NCBI GenBank assembly: GCA_021785095.1
Contig: JAJYGM010000094.1
Span: forward strand, 1-9,035
Reading direction: 5' to 3'
Source of the DNA: Actinomycetes bacterium
Lineage (GTDB): Bacteria > Actinomycetota > Acidimicrobiia > Acidimicrobiales > Bog-793
Length of the DNA: 9,035 nt
The translations under genes were made by a program, and so were the position numbers. Numbering within the stretch: the stretch's first letter is position 1; each line of letters opens with the position of its first letter. Positions 1 through 7,580 of the stretch are shown here, piece after piece. Below the pieces are notes generated by a model that was not told the origin of the DNA, did not search any database, and saw nothing but the letters and a program-made list of their open reading frames with translations.

Positions 1-379
1 GTGCCGGGCATGGTCCTCGGAATGGAGGCACCCGCCGACATTGCGAAGGATCTTGGCCATGCGCAGCGACCGTTCGGCTTTCGTTGCCGTTGAATGGCAG
101 GGACCGGTAACGGGCGAACCGGAACGTCTCAGGCCGCAGGTCACGCAGTGCACACGCCAGGGTCGAGGACTTGCGTTCGAAGGAGTCGTCGCGCCCGGCC
201 AGCGGGCTGCGGGATTGCCGCGAGGCTGTCGGCCACGAGCGCGTCGGGAGGAGGTCGTCATGGCTCATGCGCTGACGACGCCTCGTCCGCGACTGCGAGC
301 GGTGCCCAGGCACCCACGAGGCAGTTCGCGGCTCGATGCGCGTCCCCTGACGCCCGTCCCTGAACAGGACCTCCGGCCC
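1..379. other. Left-edge stretch without a confident gene
   Basis: No family is recognisable here on either strand. On the minus strand a reading frame runs from an ATG at 268 to the window edge without a stop. Its first 55 or so codons are rich in G/C at the third position. From about position 100 leftward a different minus frame looks better, with an ATG at 60. That switch could mean a frameshifted, decaying gene, or simply open frames expected in GC-rich DNA. On the plus strand a very strong Shine-Dalgarno sequence (GGGAGGAGG, 246-254) sits 5 bases before an ATG at 260, but that frame runs into the well-supported SHOCT gene in another frame and its product has no recognisable feature. I make no gene call. 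Confidence 0.3.
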
Positions 380-394
380 TACCCGGCTGGGGTA
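380..394. promoter_or_regulatory. Putative CsoR operator upstream of the SHOCT gene
   Basis: The site is TACCC-GGCTG-GGGTA, a perfect 5-base inverted repeat with a 5-base spacer. Known copper operators of the CsoR family have the form TACCC, about 5 bases, then GGGTA; from memory, the Bacillus subtilis copZA site is of this type. It lies 55 bases upstream of the chosen SHOCT start. A second site with the same logic precedes copZ, and a csoR gene lies about 3 kb downstream. Binding by this CsoR is inferred. No clear -35/-10 pair could be assigned around it. Confidence 0.55.
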
Positions 395-449
395 TCCGAG
401 GCCAGGGTGGGTGCAGGTCGGGCCCACGAGACCCACGGAGGTGGACTCC

Positions 450-755
450 ATGATGTGGTACTGGGGCGGAGGGATGCAGTGGTGGGGATGGCTGCTCGGA
501 GCCCTCGGCATGGTCGTCTTCTGGGGACTATTGATCTGGGCGATCTGGTACCTCGTCGTAGCAGTCGTCCGGCGCCCCGGCGCGGATCGACGACCGTCCG
601 ACCGGTCCGACTCCAAGCGGATCCTCGACGAACGGCTGGCGAGAGGTGAGATCGACGCCGACGAGTACCGGCGCATCCGCGACCTCCTGAGCGGCGGGCA
701 GCATCGGGCCGCCACCGACGACAGAGAGCCGGCCGGCACGGCGGATCGCCGTTGA
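450..755 (+). CDS. Small membrane protein with C-terminal SHOCT domain
   Basis: The product is 101 aa. The N-terminus is rich in Trp and Gly (MMWYWGGGMQWWGW) and leads into one hydrophobic segment at about residues 13-40, followed by two arginines, suggesting a cytoplasmic C-terminal part. Residues 56-80 (ILDERLARGEIDADEYRRI core) match the SHOCT domain, a short helical module found at protein C-termini and thought to mediate oligomerisation. The ATG at 450 is preceded by GGAGGTG (437-443) at good spacing, so it is preferred over the in-frame GTG at 411. Small SHOCT proteins are common beside heavy-metal transport genes, but their role is not defined. The upstream CsoR-like site suggests copper-responsive expression. 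A gap of 157 bases with another operator separates it from copZ, so it may form its own transcript. Confidence 0.85.
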   Translation: MMWYWGGGMQWWGWLLGALGMVVFWGLLIWAIWYLVVAVVRRPGADRRPSDRSDSKRILDERLARGEIDADEYRRIRDLLSGGQHRAATDDREPAGTADRR

Positions 756-835
756 ACTGCTGACCGGCGGGGGTGGCGCTCCCAGCACGTCCCGCGTCCC
801 CCAGCCAAGGCGCATGCACCCCTGCCCGGTCGCCG

Positions 836-856
836 GTATACCATGTAGGGGTATAC
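836..856. promoter_or_regulatory. Putative CsoR operator controlling copZ-copA-csoR
   Basis: The sequence reads GTATACC, a 7-base spacer (ATGTAGG), then GGTATAC: a perfect inverted repeat with 7-base arms. The inner part, TACC-ATGTAG-GGGTA, fits the TACCC/GGGTA pattern of CsoR copper operators. It ends 56 bases before the copZ ATG, where a promoter would be expected. The TATACC at 837-842 could double as a -10 hexamer, though I see no convincing -35. The csoR gene at the end of the same operon makes negative autoregulation the simple model. It is the stronger of the two sites in the window. DNA binding is inferred. Confidence 0.7.
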
Positions 857-912
857 GGGACCCACGTTCCGCGGCGACACGTGGAGCGTGGGCGAGCACG
901 GAGGAGACGACC

Positions 913-1110
913 ATGGAAACCACCTACACGGTGCCGGGGATGACCTGCGACCACTGCACCCGGGCGGTCGAAGCCGCGATCTCCTCGGTGCCGGGCGTGC
1001 AATCGGTCGAGGTGGACCTCGGGACCAAGCTCGTCACGATCAGAGGGGACGCGCTCAGTGACACAGCACTTCGTGCAGCGATCGCGCAAGCGGGCTACGA
1101 GGCGACGTGA
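913..1110 (+). CDS. copZ: CopZ-type copper chaperone (heavy-metal-associated domain)
   Basis: The 65-aa protein is a single HMA domain. The metal site GMTCDHC (residues 9-15) supplies Cys12 and Cys15, which in this family bind one Cu(I). The rest follows the ferredoxin-like beta-alpha-beta-beta-alpha-beta pattern and ends in the typical AGYEA. The length is normal for CopZ. The ATG is well placed behind GGAGGAG (900-906). The stop codon overlaps the GTG start of the ATPase by 4 bases, so the two are probably translationally coupled. Its inferred job is to buffer cytoplasmic Cu(I) and deliver it to CopA. The Asp-His between the cysteines differs from the Ala-Ser of the ATPase's own domain. Expression is probably controlled by the CsoR-like site at 836-856. 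Confidence 0.93.
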   Translation: METTYTVPGMTCDHCTRAVEAAISSVPGVQSVEVDLGTKLVTIRGDALSDTALRAAIAQAGYEAT

Positions 1111-3335
1111 CGCCGGTCACGAGCCGCGACCCGCAGCTGGCGCCGGACGCTGACCGCGACCCGCAGCTGGCGCCGGACGCTGACCGCGTCGAGCTCGCCA
1201 TCGGCGGGATGACCTGCGCGTCGTGCGCGGCGCGCATCGAGAAGCGTCTGAACGATCTCCCCGGGGTGACGGCGACGGTCAACTTCGCCTCCGAGCACGC
1301 CGCGGTGGTGTTCGACCCGACCAGGGTGCAGATCACCGACCTCATCGGGGTCGTGGAGGCCGCCGGTTATGAAGCGAGCCTCCCCGATGCGGTCACCGAG
1401 GTGGACCCCGCCCGACCCTACCGGCGCAGGTTGCTCCTCGCCGCCGCGCTGAGCGTTCCTTTGCTCACGTTCGCGTGGTCTCTTGCGGCGCGGCCACCGG
1501 GTTGGCAGTGGATCTCGCTCGCCCTGGCGACCCCGGTCGTCTTCTTCTCTGGATGGCCGTTCCACCGCGCCGCGGCGAGGAACGCCCTCCACGGCGTCGC
1601 GACGATGGACACGCTCATCTCGGTCGGCACGCTGTCGGCGTGGACGTGGTCGACGGTGGTCGTCGCCGCGGCGATCCGGACGGACGTCTACTTCGACGCC
1701 GCGGGGGCGATCACCACCCTGGTCCTGCTCGGCCGGTACCTGGAGGCCGGAGCGAAGCGCCGCTCGGGGGACGCGATCCGCGAGCTCCTCGAGCTCGGTG
1801 CGAAGGAAGCCCACCTGCTGAAAGACGGAGAAGAGGTGCTCGTGCCCGTCGAGAAGCTCGCGGTGGGCGACCACTTCGTCGTCCGTCCCGGAGAGAAGGT
1901 TCCCACGGACGGGGTGGTGGTGGCCGGCAGCTCGGCGATCGACCGGTCGATGCTCACCGGCGAGCCGGTTCCCGTCGACGTCGCGCCCGGCGACGAGGTG
2001 TCCGGGGCGACCGTCAACACCTCCGGGCGCCTGGTGGTGGCGGCGACCCGGGTCGGCGGGGCCACCGCCCTCGCGCAGATCACCCGTCTCGTGGCCGAGG
2101 CACAGGCGGGCAAGGCGCCAGTCCAACGCCTCGCAGACCGCGTGTCGTCGGTCTTCGTCCCCGCCGTCATCGCCGTCGCCTCCCTCACGCTGATCGGGTG
2201 GTTGCTCCTCGGTGCGGCAACGGCGACGGGGGCGTTCGGCATCGCGGTGGCGGTGATCGTCATCGCCTGCCCGTGCGCGCTCGGGCTCGCCACGCCGACC
2301 GCCCTGATGGTGGGCACCGGCCGGGGCGCCCAGCTCGGCATCCTCATCAAGGGCCCAGAGGTCCTCGAGCGGACGCGCCAGGTCACGACCATCGTGCTCG
2401 ACAAGACCGGCACGGTGACCGAGGGCGCGATGGCCGTCTCGGCCGTGGTCGCCGCCGACGGCGTCGCCGAGACCGAGCTGGTGCGCCTGGCCGCGGCGGC
2501 CGAGGACCCGAGCGAGCACCCCGTCGCCCGGGCCGTCGCCGCCTTCGGCCGCGACCGCCTCGGGTCGCTGCCGGAAGCCCAGGGGTTCTCGGCCCGTGCC
2601 GGCCTCGGGGTGGAGGCCGTCGTCGACGGCCACGCCGTCGTGATCGGCCGGCCGGCCCTCCTCGCCGACTGGGGGGTCGCACTGCCCGAGCATCTCGCCG
2701 CCGACGCTGCACGCCTCGAGGCGGGAGGGGCGACCGTGGTGGCCGTCGCCGCGGACGGCGTCCTCCTCGGGCTGATCGCGCTGGCCGACCGGATCAAGGA
2801 GTCGAGCCGCGCGGCGATCGCCGAGCTGCGAGCACTGAGCCTCGACCCGGTCCTCCTCACGGGTGACAACTGGCGGGTCGCCCGCGCCGTCGCGGACGAG
2901 ATCGGCATCGACCGGGTGGCAGCCGAGGTCCTGCCGCAGGACAAGGCGGCCGAGATCGCCCGGCTGCAGGAGCTGGGCGAGGTGGTCGCCATGGTCGGCG
3001 ACGGCGTCAACGACGCGCCAGCGCTCGCCCGGGCCGACCTCGGCCTGGCGATCGGCACGGGCTCGGACGTGGCGATCGAGGCATCGGACCTCACCTTGGT
3101 GTCGGGCGATCTCCGCGCGGCGGCCGACGCCATCCGTCTCGCGCGCCGCACGTTGCGCACGATCAAGGCCAACCTCGTCTGGGCGTTCGGGTACAACATC
3201 GTCGCCATCCCGCTCGCTGTGGCAGGCGTCGTCGATCCGATCGTCGCGGCAGCAGCCATGGCGTCCTCGAGCGTCCTCGTGGTCACGAACTCGCTACGCC
3301 TCCGGCGGTTCGCGCCCTTGGAGCGCCGTCGGTGA
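1107..3335 (+). CDS. copA: Cu(I)-exporting P1B-1-type ATPase, CopA
   Basis: The 742-aa protein has all landmarks of a copper P-type ATPase. A single N-terminal HMA domain carries GMTCASC (Cys37, Cys40). About eight membrane helices are visible, including pairs near 108-149, 170-212, 348-398 and 690-728. The actuator loop has TGEP (284-287). The transmembrane metal motif is CPC (388-390). The phosphorylated Asp432 is in DKTGT, the nucleotide-binding His-Pro in SEHP (469-472), and the hinge motif is GDGVND (631-636). YN (697-698) and MASSS (718-722) in the last two helices are the P1B-1 signature for Cu(I). It should pump Cu(I) from the cytoplasm. Start: the GTG at 1107 overlaps the copZ stop. 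The first 27 residues contain a 10-residue segment ([10 protein letters not shown]) repeated exactly twice before the HMA domain. The 3' end overlaps csoR by 4 bases. Confidence 0.97.
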   Translation: MTPVTSRDPQLAPDADRDPQLAPDADRVELAIGGMTCASCAARIEKRLNDLPGVTATVNFASEHAAVVFDPTRVQITDLIGVVEAAGYEASLPDAVTEVDPARPYRRRLLLAAALSVPLLTFAWSLAARPPGWQWISLALATPVVFFSGWPFHRAAARNALHGVATMDTLISVGTLSAWTWSTVVVAAAIRTDVYFDAAGAITTLVLLGRYLEAGAKRRSGDAIRELLELGAKEAHLLKDGEEVLVPVEKLAVGDHFVVRPGEKVPTDGVVVAGSSAIDRSMLTGEPVPVDVAPGDEVSGATVNTSGRLVVAATRVGGATALAQITRLVAEAQAGKAPVQRLADRVSSVFVPAVIAVASLTLIGWLLLGAATATGAFGIAVAVIVIACPCALGLATPTALMVGTGRGAQLGILIKGPEVLERTRQVTTIVLDKTGTVTEGAMAVSAVVAADGVAETELVRLAAAAEDPSEHPVARAVAAFGRDRLGSLPEAQGFSARAGLGVEAVVDGHAVVIGRPALLADWGVALPEHLAADAARLEAGGATVVAVAADGVLLGLIALADRIKESSRAAIAELRALSLDPVLLTGDNWRVARAVADEIGIDRVAAEVLPQDKAAEIARLQELGEVVAMVGDGVNDAPALARADLGLAIGTGSDVAIEASDLTLVSGDLRAAADAIRLARRTLRTIKANLVWAFGYNIVAIPLAVAGVVDPIVAAAAMASSSVLVVTNSLRLRRFAPLERRR
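1125..1184 (+). repeat. Exact 30-base tandem duplication in the copA 5' end
   Basis: Two identical 30-base units (1125-1154 and 1155-1184) lie head to tail. They encode the doubled [10 protein letters not shown] of CopA, just before the HMA domain. Identity at every base, including third codon positions, suggests a recent slippage or unequal-exchange event. The reading frame is kept. Confidence 0.95.
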
Positions 3336-3673
3336 GCCCCGGACGCCCGACCCCGGGCCATCCCGACGGGGCGACCGCCCCTCACGGCTACGTCGTCGAA
3401 GGTGACAAGGAGGCGCTCCTCAAACGTATGCGTCGGATCGAGGGGCAAGCCCGCGGGATCGAGAAGATGATCGCCGAGGATCGTTACTGCATCGACATCC
3501 TCACCCAGATCTCGGCGATCAGCACCGCCCTCGAGGCCGTCGCGTTCAGGATCCTCGACGACCACGTCAACCACTGCGTCAGACGCGCGCTCGCGTCAGG
3601 GGACGATGTGGTCGCTGCCGAGAAGAGCCGGGAGCTGCTCGAGGCGGTGCACCGCTTCGTCCGGGCTCGCTGA
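3332..3673 (+). CDS. csoR: CsoR-family copper-sensing transcriptional repressor
   Basis: The 113-aa protein belongs to the CsoR/RcnR (DUF156) family of all-helical repressors. The conserved core runs from [19 protein letters not shown] through [15 protein letters not shown]. The copper ligands are Cys53, His78 and Cys82. Their spacing of 25 and 4 matches Cys36/His61/Cys65 of the Mycobacterium tuberculosis protein, which argues for Cu(I) rather than nickel, formaldehyde or persulfide sensing. About 25 N-terminal residues precede the core and look disordered. The GTG at 3332 overlaps the copA stop by 4 bases, so it is the last gene of the copper operon. It probably binds the inverted repeats at 836-856 and 380-394 when copper-free and releases them when it binds Cu(I). 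Confidence 0.93.
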   Translation: MSPGRPTPGHPDGATAPHGYVVEGDKEALLKRMRRIEGQARGIEKMIAEDRYCIDILTQISAISTALEAVAFRILDDHVNHCVRRALASGDDVVAAEKSRELLEAVHRFVRAR

Positions 3674-3729
3674 CGGCGACGAGCTCGGGCGGAGCGGGAC
3701 TGCGACCGGAGCAGGGACCCTCTTGCACC

Positions 3730-4074
3730 ATGCGCATCGAGATCCGTGTCCAGCCGGGATCGCGCTCGGCATCGGTCGGGGGCGACTACGACGGTGCGCT
3801 CGTCGTACGCGTCCCCGAGGCGCCGGAGAAGGGCCGCGCGACGGCAGCCGCGTTGCGCGCGGTCGCTTCGGCGCTCGGCGCCCGATCGTCCGACGTCCGT
3901 CTCGTCGCCGGTGGCTCGTCGCGGAGGAAGATCGTCGAGATCGACTTCGACTTCCCTCCCGGTGACCCGCGGCGTGCGCTCGCCGAGCGAGCATGCGCGC
4001 GCCGCGTCCTCGAGCTGCGCCGGGAAGCTGGTGGACGCCCCCCGTCCGAGGCAGCGGACGGGGCCAGCGGGTAA
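3730..4074 (+). CDS. DUF167 / YggU-family protein
   Basis: The 114-aa product matches the DUF167 (UPF0235, YggU) family, small alpha/beta proteins of unknown function found in bacteria, archaea and eukaryotes. Visible family marks are the start IRVQPGSRS (residues 5-13), the central LVVRVPEAPEKGRAT (24-38) with the characteristic PEKGRA, and GGSSRRK (61-67). The conserved domain ends near residue 75. The remaining 40 or so residues are a charged, probably flexible tail. The ATG at 3730 lies 56 bases after csoR. A purine-rich stretch (GGAGCAGGG, 3708-3716) is rather far upstream for a ribosome site, so translation signals are weak. No functional link to the copper genes is evident. Confidence 0.9.
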   Translation: MRIEIRVQPGSRSASVGGDYDGALVVRVPEAPEKGRATAAALRAVASALGARSSDVRLVAGGSSRRKIVEIDFDFPPGDPRRALAERACARRVLELRREAGGRPPSEAADGASG

Positions 4075-4164
4075 CCTCCTGCATCGGCGCGACGCCGGCG
4101 TCAACGAGACCAGCCGGCAATCGTCGCCGACGGCGCCTCGACGGTGCTCCCCAGCGACCCAGCC

Positions 4165-5763
4165 ATGATCTCCGCCACGTCCCTCGCGCTGTCGATCGCC
4201 GGTCGCCCCTTGCTGCAGGACGCCTCCTTCGTGGTCGGCCCCGGCGACAAGGCGGCGATCGTCGGGCGCAACGGCGTCGGAAAGACCTCCCTTGTTTCCG
4301 TCCTCGTCGGCGAACCCTCCGCACAGCTCTCCTGGCACGGGGACGTCCAGGTGCTCGGCTCGCTCGGCCACCTGCCGCAAGTGCCCGTCTCGGGCGGGCT
4401 CGGCACCGACTCGAGCGCGCTCTCTCACGTCCTTTCCTCCCGCGGGCTCGACGTGCTCGACGTCGAGGTCAGCGCCACCCGCCGTCTCATGGCGGAGAAC
4501 CCCACGGCTGAGCTGATCGCCAGGTTCTCCGACGCCGAAGAGCGGTACCGGGTGCTCGGTGGGTACGAAGCGGAGTCGACCCTCGCCCGCATGGCCGACG
4601 GCCTCGGGCTGCGTCAGGACCTTCTCTTCGAGGATGTCGACAGCCTTTCGGGCGGCCAGCGACGACGGATCGACCTGATGCGGATCTTGTTCGGCGAGCC
4701 CGACGTGATGGTGCTCGACGAGCCCACGAACCACCTCGACGTCCCCGCCAAACGGTGGCTGATGGAGCAGCTCGCGCAGTTCAAGGGGGCGCTCCTCGTC
4801 GTGAGCCACGACCTGGCGCTGCTCGACCGCGCGATCACGAAAGTCCTCCACCTCCACGCGGCCACGCTGGCGGAGTTCTCCGGGACGTACACGAGCTTCC
4901 GCTCGCAGCTCTCCCAGCGCCTCGACCAGCAGCAACGGACCGCGGCCCGGCAGGCACGCGAAGTCGCGCGCCTGTCGGCGCTCGCCGACTCGATGCGGGG
5001 GAGCACCGAGAGACGGGCCCGGGTCGCCAAGACCCTCGACCGGCGCGTGGAGCGGTTGCAGCGGACGAAGACCCAAGCAGTGAAGAAGGAGCGCGCCGTG
5101 CGGTTCCGCCTGCCCGAACCGCCTCGTTCCGGGGACACGCCGCTCCAAGTCAGCTCGCTCGCCGTCTCCTACGGGTCCCAACTCGTGCTGCACGACATCT
5201 GGATGGCGCTCTCGCGCGGCGACCGAGCCGTGGTCGTCGGGCGCAACGGCGCGGGCAAGTCGAGCCTCCTCAGGTGCCTTGCGGGCGTCCAGGCGCCCAC
5301 CCGAGGAGTCGTCGCGCTCGGCCACAACGTCGCCGTCGGCTACTTCGCGCAAGAGCACGAGCAGGTCGACCCCGAGCGCACGGCGCTCGAGAACATCGAC
5401 GACACCGCGCTGGCGACCGAGGTGGACCGACGGTCACTGCTCGGCTCCTTCGGCCTCTCCGGTGAGCTGGCCACCCGGCGCGCCGGCAGCCTCTCGGGTG
5501 GCGAACGGGCGAAGCTCTCGCTGGCGATGCTCGCCGCGGGCTGGTCCAACCTCTTGGTCCTCGACGAGCCGACGAACAACCTGGACCCTCAGTCCGTGAC
5601 GGCCGTCGGCGAGATGCTCGGCCGCTGGCCGGGGACGCTCGTCGTGGTGAGCCACGACCGAACGTTCGTCGAGTCGCTGGAGCCCACCCATGCGCTCCTC
5701 CTCCCCGTGGAGCGCTACGACTTCTGGCGCGACGAGTACCTGGACCAGGTCGAGCTGCGCTGA
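4165..5763 (+). CDS. ABC-F family ATPase with tandem nucleotide-binding domains
   Basis: The 532-aa protein has two ABC ATPase domains and no membrane segment, the ABC-F pattern of ribosome-associated translation factors and antibiotic-resistance proteins. Domain 1: Walker A GRNGVGKT (34-41), signature LSGGQ (161-165), Walker B VMVLDEPTNHLD (181-192, Glu186), switch His215. Domain 2: Walker A GRNGAGKS (359-366), LSGGE (443-447), LLVLDEPTNNLD (463-474, Glu468), switch His497. The basic linker at about 240-315 is where ABC-F proteins insert into the ribosomal E site. The subfamily (EttA-like, Uup-like or resistance type) cannot be assigned by eye. The ATG at 4165 fits family N-termini (MISATSLALS) better than the in-frame GTG at 4144. 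Neither has a clear Shine-Dalgarno sequence. Confidence 0.96.
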   Translation: MISATSLALSIAGRPLLQDASFVVGPGDKAAIVGRNGVGKTSLVSVLVGEPSAQLSWHGDVQVLGSLGHLPQVPVSGGLGTDSSALSHVLSSRGLDVLDVEVSATRRLMAENPTAELIARFSDAEERYRVLGGYEAESTLARMADGLGLRQDLLFEDVDSLSGGQRRRIDLMRILFGEPDVMVLDEPTNHLDVPAKRWLMEQLAQFKGALLVVSHDLALLDRAITKVLHLHAATLAEFSGTYTSFRSQLSQRLDQQQRTAARQAREVARLSALADSMRGSTERRARVAKTLDRRVERLQRTKTQAVKKERAVRFRLPEPPRSGDTPLQVSSLAVSYGSQLVLHDIWMALSRGDRAVVVGRNGAGKSSLLRCLAGVQAPTRGVVALGHNVAVGYFAQEHEQVDPERTALENIDDTALATEVDRRSLLGSFGLSGELATRRAGSLSGGERAKLSLAMLAAGWSNLLVLDEPTNNLDPQSVTAVGEMLGRWPGTLVVVSHDRTFVESLEPTHALLLPVERYDFWRDEYLDQVELR

Positions 5764-5791
5764 CGGGCCGATGCGCGCCGGCCGGCGTGGG

Positions 5792-5820
5792 ACGAGACGG
5801 GGCACGAGACGGGGCACGAG
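5792..5820 (+). repeat. 12-base tandem repeat after the ABC-F gene
   Basis: The unit ACGAGACGGGGC occurs twice in a row (5792-5803 and 5804-5815), followed by the first five bases of a third copy. It lies 29 bases after the ABC-F stop, in sequence with no gene on either strand. No function can be read from it. Confidence 0.85.
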
Positions 5821-5865
5821 TGCCGGCGGTGAGCGCAGCGCTGTTTCGTCGTCGCAGCGTCACGC

Positions 5866-5922
5866 AGTAAAAGTCGGTGTCGGCCCCCCGGGGGATGGGG
5901 ATGGGGAAGGGGGGCCGACACC
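5866..5922 (-). terminator. Hairpin terminator for the small minus-strand gene
   Basis: GGTGTCGGCCCCCC (5876-5889) and its exact reverse complement (5909-5922) form a perfect 14-base-pair stem with a 19-base loop. Read on the minus strand the stem is followed by GACTTTTACT, a modest U-tract. It begins 10 bases after the stop codon of the 53-aa ORF, as expected for an intrinsic terminator of that gene. On the plus strand no U-tract follows, although the hairpin could still slow transcription leaving the ABC-F gene. The loop is C-rich on the transcript side and its complement has four G-runs. Confidence 0.75.
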
Positions 5923-5932
5923 TCACAGACCG

Positions 5933-6094
5933 TTACAGAAACCCCCGCCCATGGAGCACAGGGAACCACACGGTCCGCGACTTCAGGGTGAATACCCAGC
6001 AGGAGTCGCCGCACACATCCGTCTGTGCAGCAAAGGAGCTGACTGGAGCCTTTCGCAGTGCGATGGCGGCTTCACCGCCGTTCACACCCTCCAT
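5933..6094 (-). CDS. Unrecognised 53-aa protein, independent small gene
   Basis: The ORF is not similar to any family I know. It starts MEGVNGGEAAIALRKAP, contains CGDSC (Cys28, Cys32), and ends in an aromatic, basic, hydrophobic tail (WVFTLKSRTVWFPVLHGRGF plus Leu). No signal peptide or clear membrane helix is seen. Support for a real gene is contextual: an extended -10 element about 46 bases upstream, a purine-rich GGGGAAGG just before the ATG, an in-frame stop upstream that fixes the ATG as the only start, a TAA stop, and a strong terminator 10 bases later. Third-position GC is about 72%, above positions 1 and 2 as expected for coding DNA but lower than in neighbouring genes. Alternatively the transcript could be a structured non-coding RNA, as several short hairpins are possible in this stretch. 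Confidence 0.5.
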   Translation of the reverse strand: MEGVNGGEAAIALRKAPVSSFAAQTDVCGDSCWVFTLKSRTVWFPVLHGRGFL

Positions 6095-6139
6095 GCCACC
6101 TTCCCCTGTTCACCCGCGAGGCACACCCGAGATGAGCAC

Positions 6140-6148
6140 ATCATAGCA
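6140..6148 (-). promoter_or_regulatory. Extended -10 promoter element for the small minus-strand gene
   Basis: On the minus strand the bases read TGCTATGAT, an extended -10 (TGn followed by TATGAT, close to TATAAT). No good -35 is seen at 17-18 bases, which extended -10 promoters can do without. Transcription would begin near 6133, giving an untranslated leader of roughly 40 bases before the ATG at 6094. This is one of the few A/T-rich spots nearby. Confidence 0.45.
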
Positions 6149-6191
6149 CGACCTCCTCGCGCGCGTGCCCGTCGCGGGCCATCCTCCCTGG

Positions 6192-6737
6192 TCAGGGCCG
6201 AGTGGACCGCTTACCGGGCGCCGCGGGACGAGCCAGCTCGATGGCCAGCTCGACGGCCAGCTCGACGGCCAGCTCGACGGCGCTCGCAGGATCGTCCGCA
6301 CGTCGGATCCCAGGATCGCCCTCCGTCTCCCCGTGGCGGCGAACCTCCCAGGTCCCGAGCCCCACGACCGGCCGGCCGGCCTTCAGCGCAAGGGCGATCT
6401 CCGAGAGCGTCCCGTACTCGCCACCGATCGCGACCAAGGCATCCGCGGCCCGGACGACGAGCAGGTTGCGGCCCTCCCCGAGCCCGGTGGGGAGTGCGAC
6501 GTCCACCCAGTCGTTCGCCTCTGCCCGCGTCTCCCCCGGCAGGAGACCGACGGTCGTCCCACCGGCCTCGTGGGCCCCTCGGCAGGCGGCGGCCATGACG
6601 CCTCCGAGGCCACCGGTGACGACCAGGGCGCCCGCCTCCGCGAGGCGCCGCCCGACCTCCTCTGCGAGGCGCGCGTCCTCCGGGCCGCAGCTCCCGGAGC
6701 CGACAACCGCGATGGCGACCTCCCCGGGACCTCGCAC
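6192..6737 (-). CDS. TIGR00725 / LOG-like Rossmann-fold protein
   Basis: The 181-aa product (GTG start at 6737) resembles the TIGR00725 branch of the LOG/lysine-decarboxylase-like superfamily. Landmarks are the opening strand VAIAVVGSGSC, the loop VVTGGLGGVMAAACRGA (39-55) and the signature GGEYGTLSEIALALKAGRP (105-123), corresponding to the GGxGTxxE phosphate-binding motif. LOG relatives cleave cytokinin or purine nucleotide monophosphates at the N-glycosidic bond; whether this branch does so is unknown. An in-frame ATG at 6818 would overlap the upstream acyltransferase by 79 bases. The GTG 2 bases after that gene's stop, with GGGG about 8 bases before it, gives a normal length and probable coupling. 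The C-terminus has a short ELAV-type repeat that looks like a late expansion. Confidence 0.9.
   Translation of the reverse strand: MRGPGEVAIAVVGSGSCGPEDARLAEEVGRRLAEAGALVVTGGLGGVMAAACRGAHEAGGTTVGLLPGETRAEANDWVDVALPTGLGEGRNLLVVRAADALVAIGGEYGTLSEIALALKAGRPVVGLGTWEVRRHGETEGDPGIRRADDPASAVELAVELAVELAIELARPAAPGKRSTRP
6232..6279 (+). repeat. 12-base tandem repeat in the 3' end of the LOG-like gene
   Basis: Four consecutive 12-base units (GCCAGCTCGACG; the first has one change, T for C at position 11) fill 6232-6279. Read on the minus strand they encode repeats of Val-Glu-Leu-Ala, with one Ile, near residues 153-169. The unit keeps frame. The segment probably forms a continuous amphipathic helix. 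Confidence 0.9.
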
Positions 6738-6739
6738 GC

Positions 6740-7429
6740 TCAGGACCCCAGCGTCCCCGCCGCTCGCCGCGGCGTGGTCGCTTCGTCCACGTCCACCCAG
6801 CCCTGTCCGGGGATCCACCGCCGCACGACGCGGGCGGGCACGCCTGCCACCACGCAGTGGTCGGGCACCTGGCCGCGGACGACTGCGCCCGCCGCCACCA
6901 CCACATGGCGTCCGACCTGCGCGCCCGGGAGCACCACGGCGTGTGCTCCGAGCCAGCTCCCGGCACCGATCGAGACAGCCGCCTCGACGGGTGGTTGCCG
7001 GCCGATCGGCTCGTCGGGCTCCTCGTAGCTGTGGTTCTGGTCCGTGATGTAGACGTACGGGCCGGTCTGGACATCGTCGCCGATGTCGATCGACCAGTGG
7101 CCGACGATATGGCTCCCGCGACCGATGACGCAGCGGTCACCGATCCGGACGACGGGCGACGTGAGCATTTCCTGGCCCGGGGCCATTCCCGCGGTGAGCG
7201 ACACGTGCGGGCCGATCATCGTGCCCGCGCCCACCGACACGTACCGCTCGTTGTAGACCGTGCCGGTCGGGAAGGCGAGGAGGCTGCCCTCCCCGAAGGC
7301 CGAGAACCGGCGCGCCCGCAGGTCGCCGGGCCCGACCGCCGCGCCGAACGGCGCCCACTCCCACGCCCGCCGGAGCCCTTCGGCCGCCGCGCGCCGCACG
7401 ACCCCGCGGACCGTCTGCGACCAGGCCAT
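6740..7429 (-). CDS. Left-handed beta-helix (hexapeptide repeat) acyltransferase
   Basis: The 229-aa product contains the hexapeptide repeats of trimeric acyltransferases: VSVGAGTMIGPHVSL (65-79), VRIGDRCVIGRGSHIVG (94-110), IDIGDDVQTGPYVYI (114-128) and, after a loop, VSIGAGSWLGAHAVVLPGAQVGRHVVVAAGAVVRGQVPDHCVVAGVPARVV in the C-terminal coils. The loop ITDQNHSY (128-135) with His133 resembles the catalytic-His loop of sugar O-acetyltransferases of the maltose/WbbJ type. The acceptor is unknown: a cell-surface sugar or lipid is plausible, with an acyl-CoA donor. The N-terminal 45 residues are basic and unlike the helix. The ATG at 7429 has only a weak ribosome site (GCGGACAG). The frame is open much further upstream, but through repeat DNA that looks non-coding. 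The LOG-like gene starts 2 bases after its stop. Confidence 0.92.
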   Translation of the reverse strand: MAWSQTVRGVVRRAAAEGLRRAWEWAPFGAAVGPGDLRARRFSAFGEGSLLAFPTGTVYNERYVSVGAGTMIGPHVSLTAGMAPGQEMLTSPVVRIGDRCVIGRGSHIVGHWSIDIGDDVQTGPYVYITDQNHSYEEPDEPIGRQPPVEAAVSIGAGSWLGAHAVVLPGAQVGRHVVVAAGAVVRGQVPDHCVVAGVPARVVRRWIPGQGWVDVDEATTPRRAAGTLGS

Positions 7430-7461
7430 CTGTCCGCACGCTACACGTCGCTCCGTCGCCG

Positions 7462-7530
7462 GGCGCCCCCTCGGCCGGCGCCCCCTCGGCCGGCGCCCCC
7501 TCGGCCGGCGCCCCCTCGGCCGGCGCCCCC
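7462..7530. repeat. 15-base tandem repeat between divergent genes
   Basis: The unit GGCGCCCCCTCGGCC is repeated four times without error (7462-7521), with nine bases of a fifth copy to 7530. It lies in the roughly 150-base gap between the minus-strand acyltransferase start (7429) and the DUF3048 gene (7581), where both promoters should be. Each unit begins with the palindrome GGCGCC, and each junction between units reads GGCCGGC. The frame stays open through the array on both strands, so an extended N-terminus for either gene cannot be excluded, but no better start supports it. Confidence 0.93.
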
Positions 7531-7580
7531 GAGCTGACACTCCCCCTGTTGGGCGGCGGCCTCGTCCACAATGGCAGCGC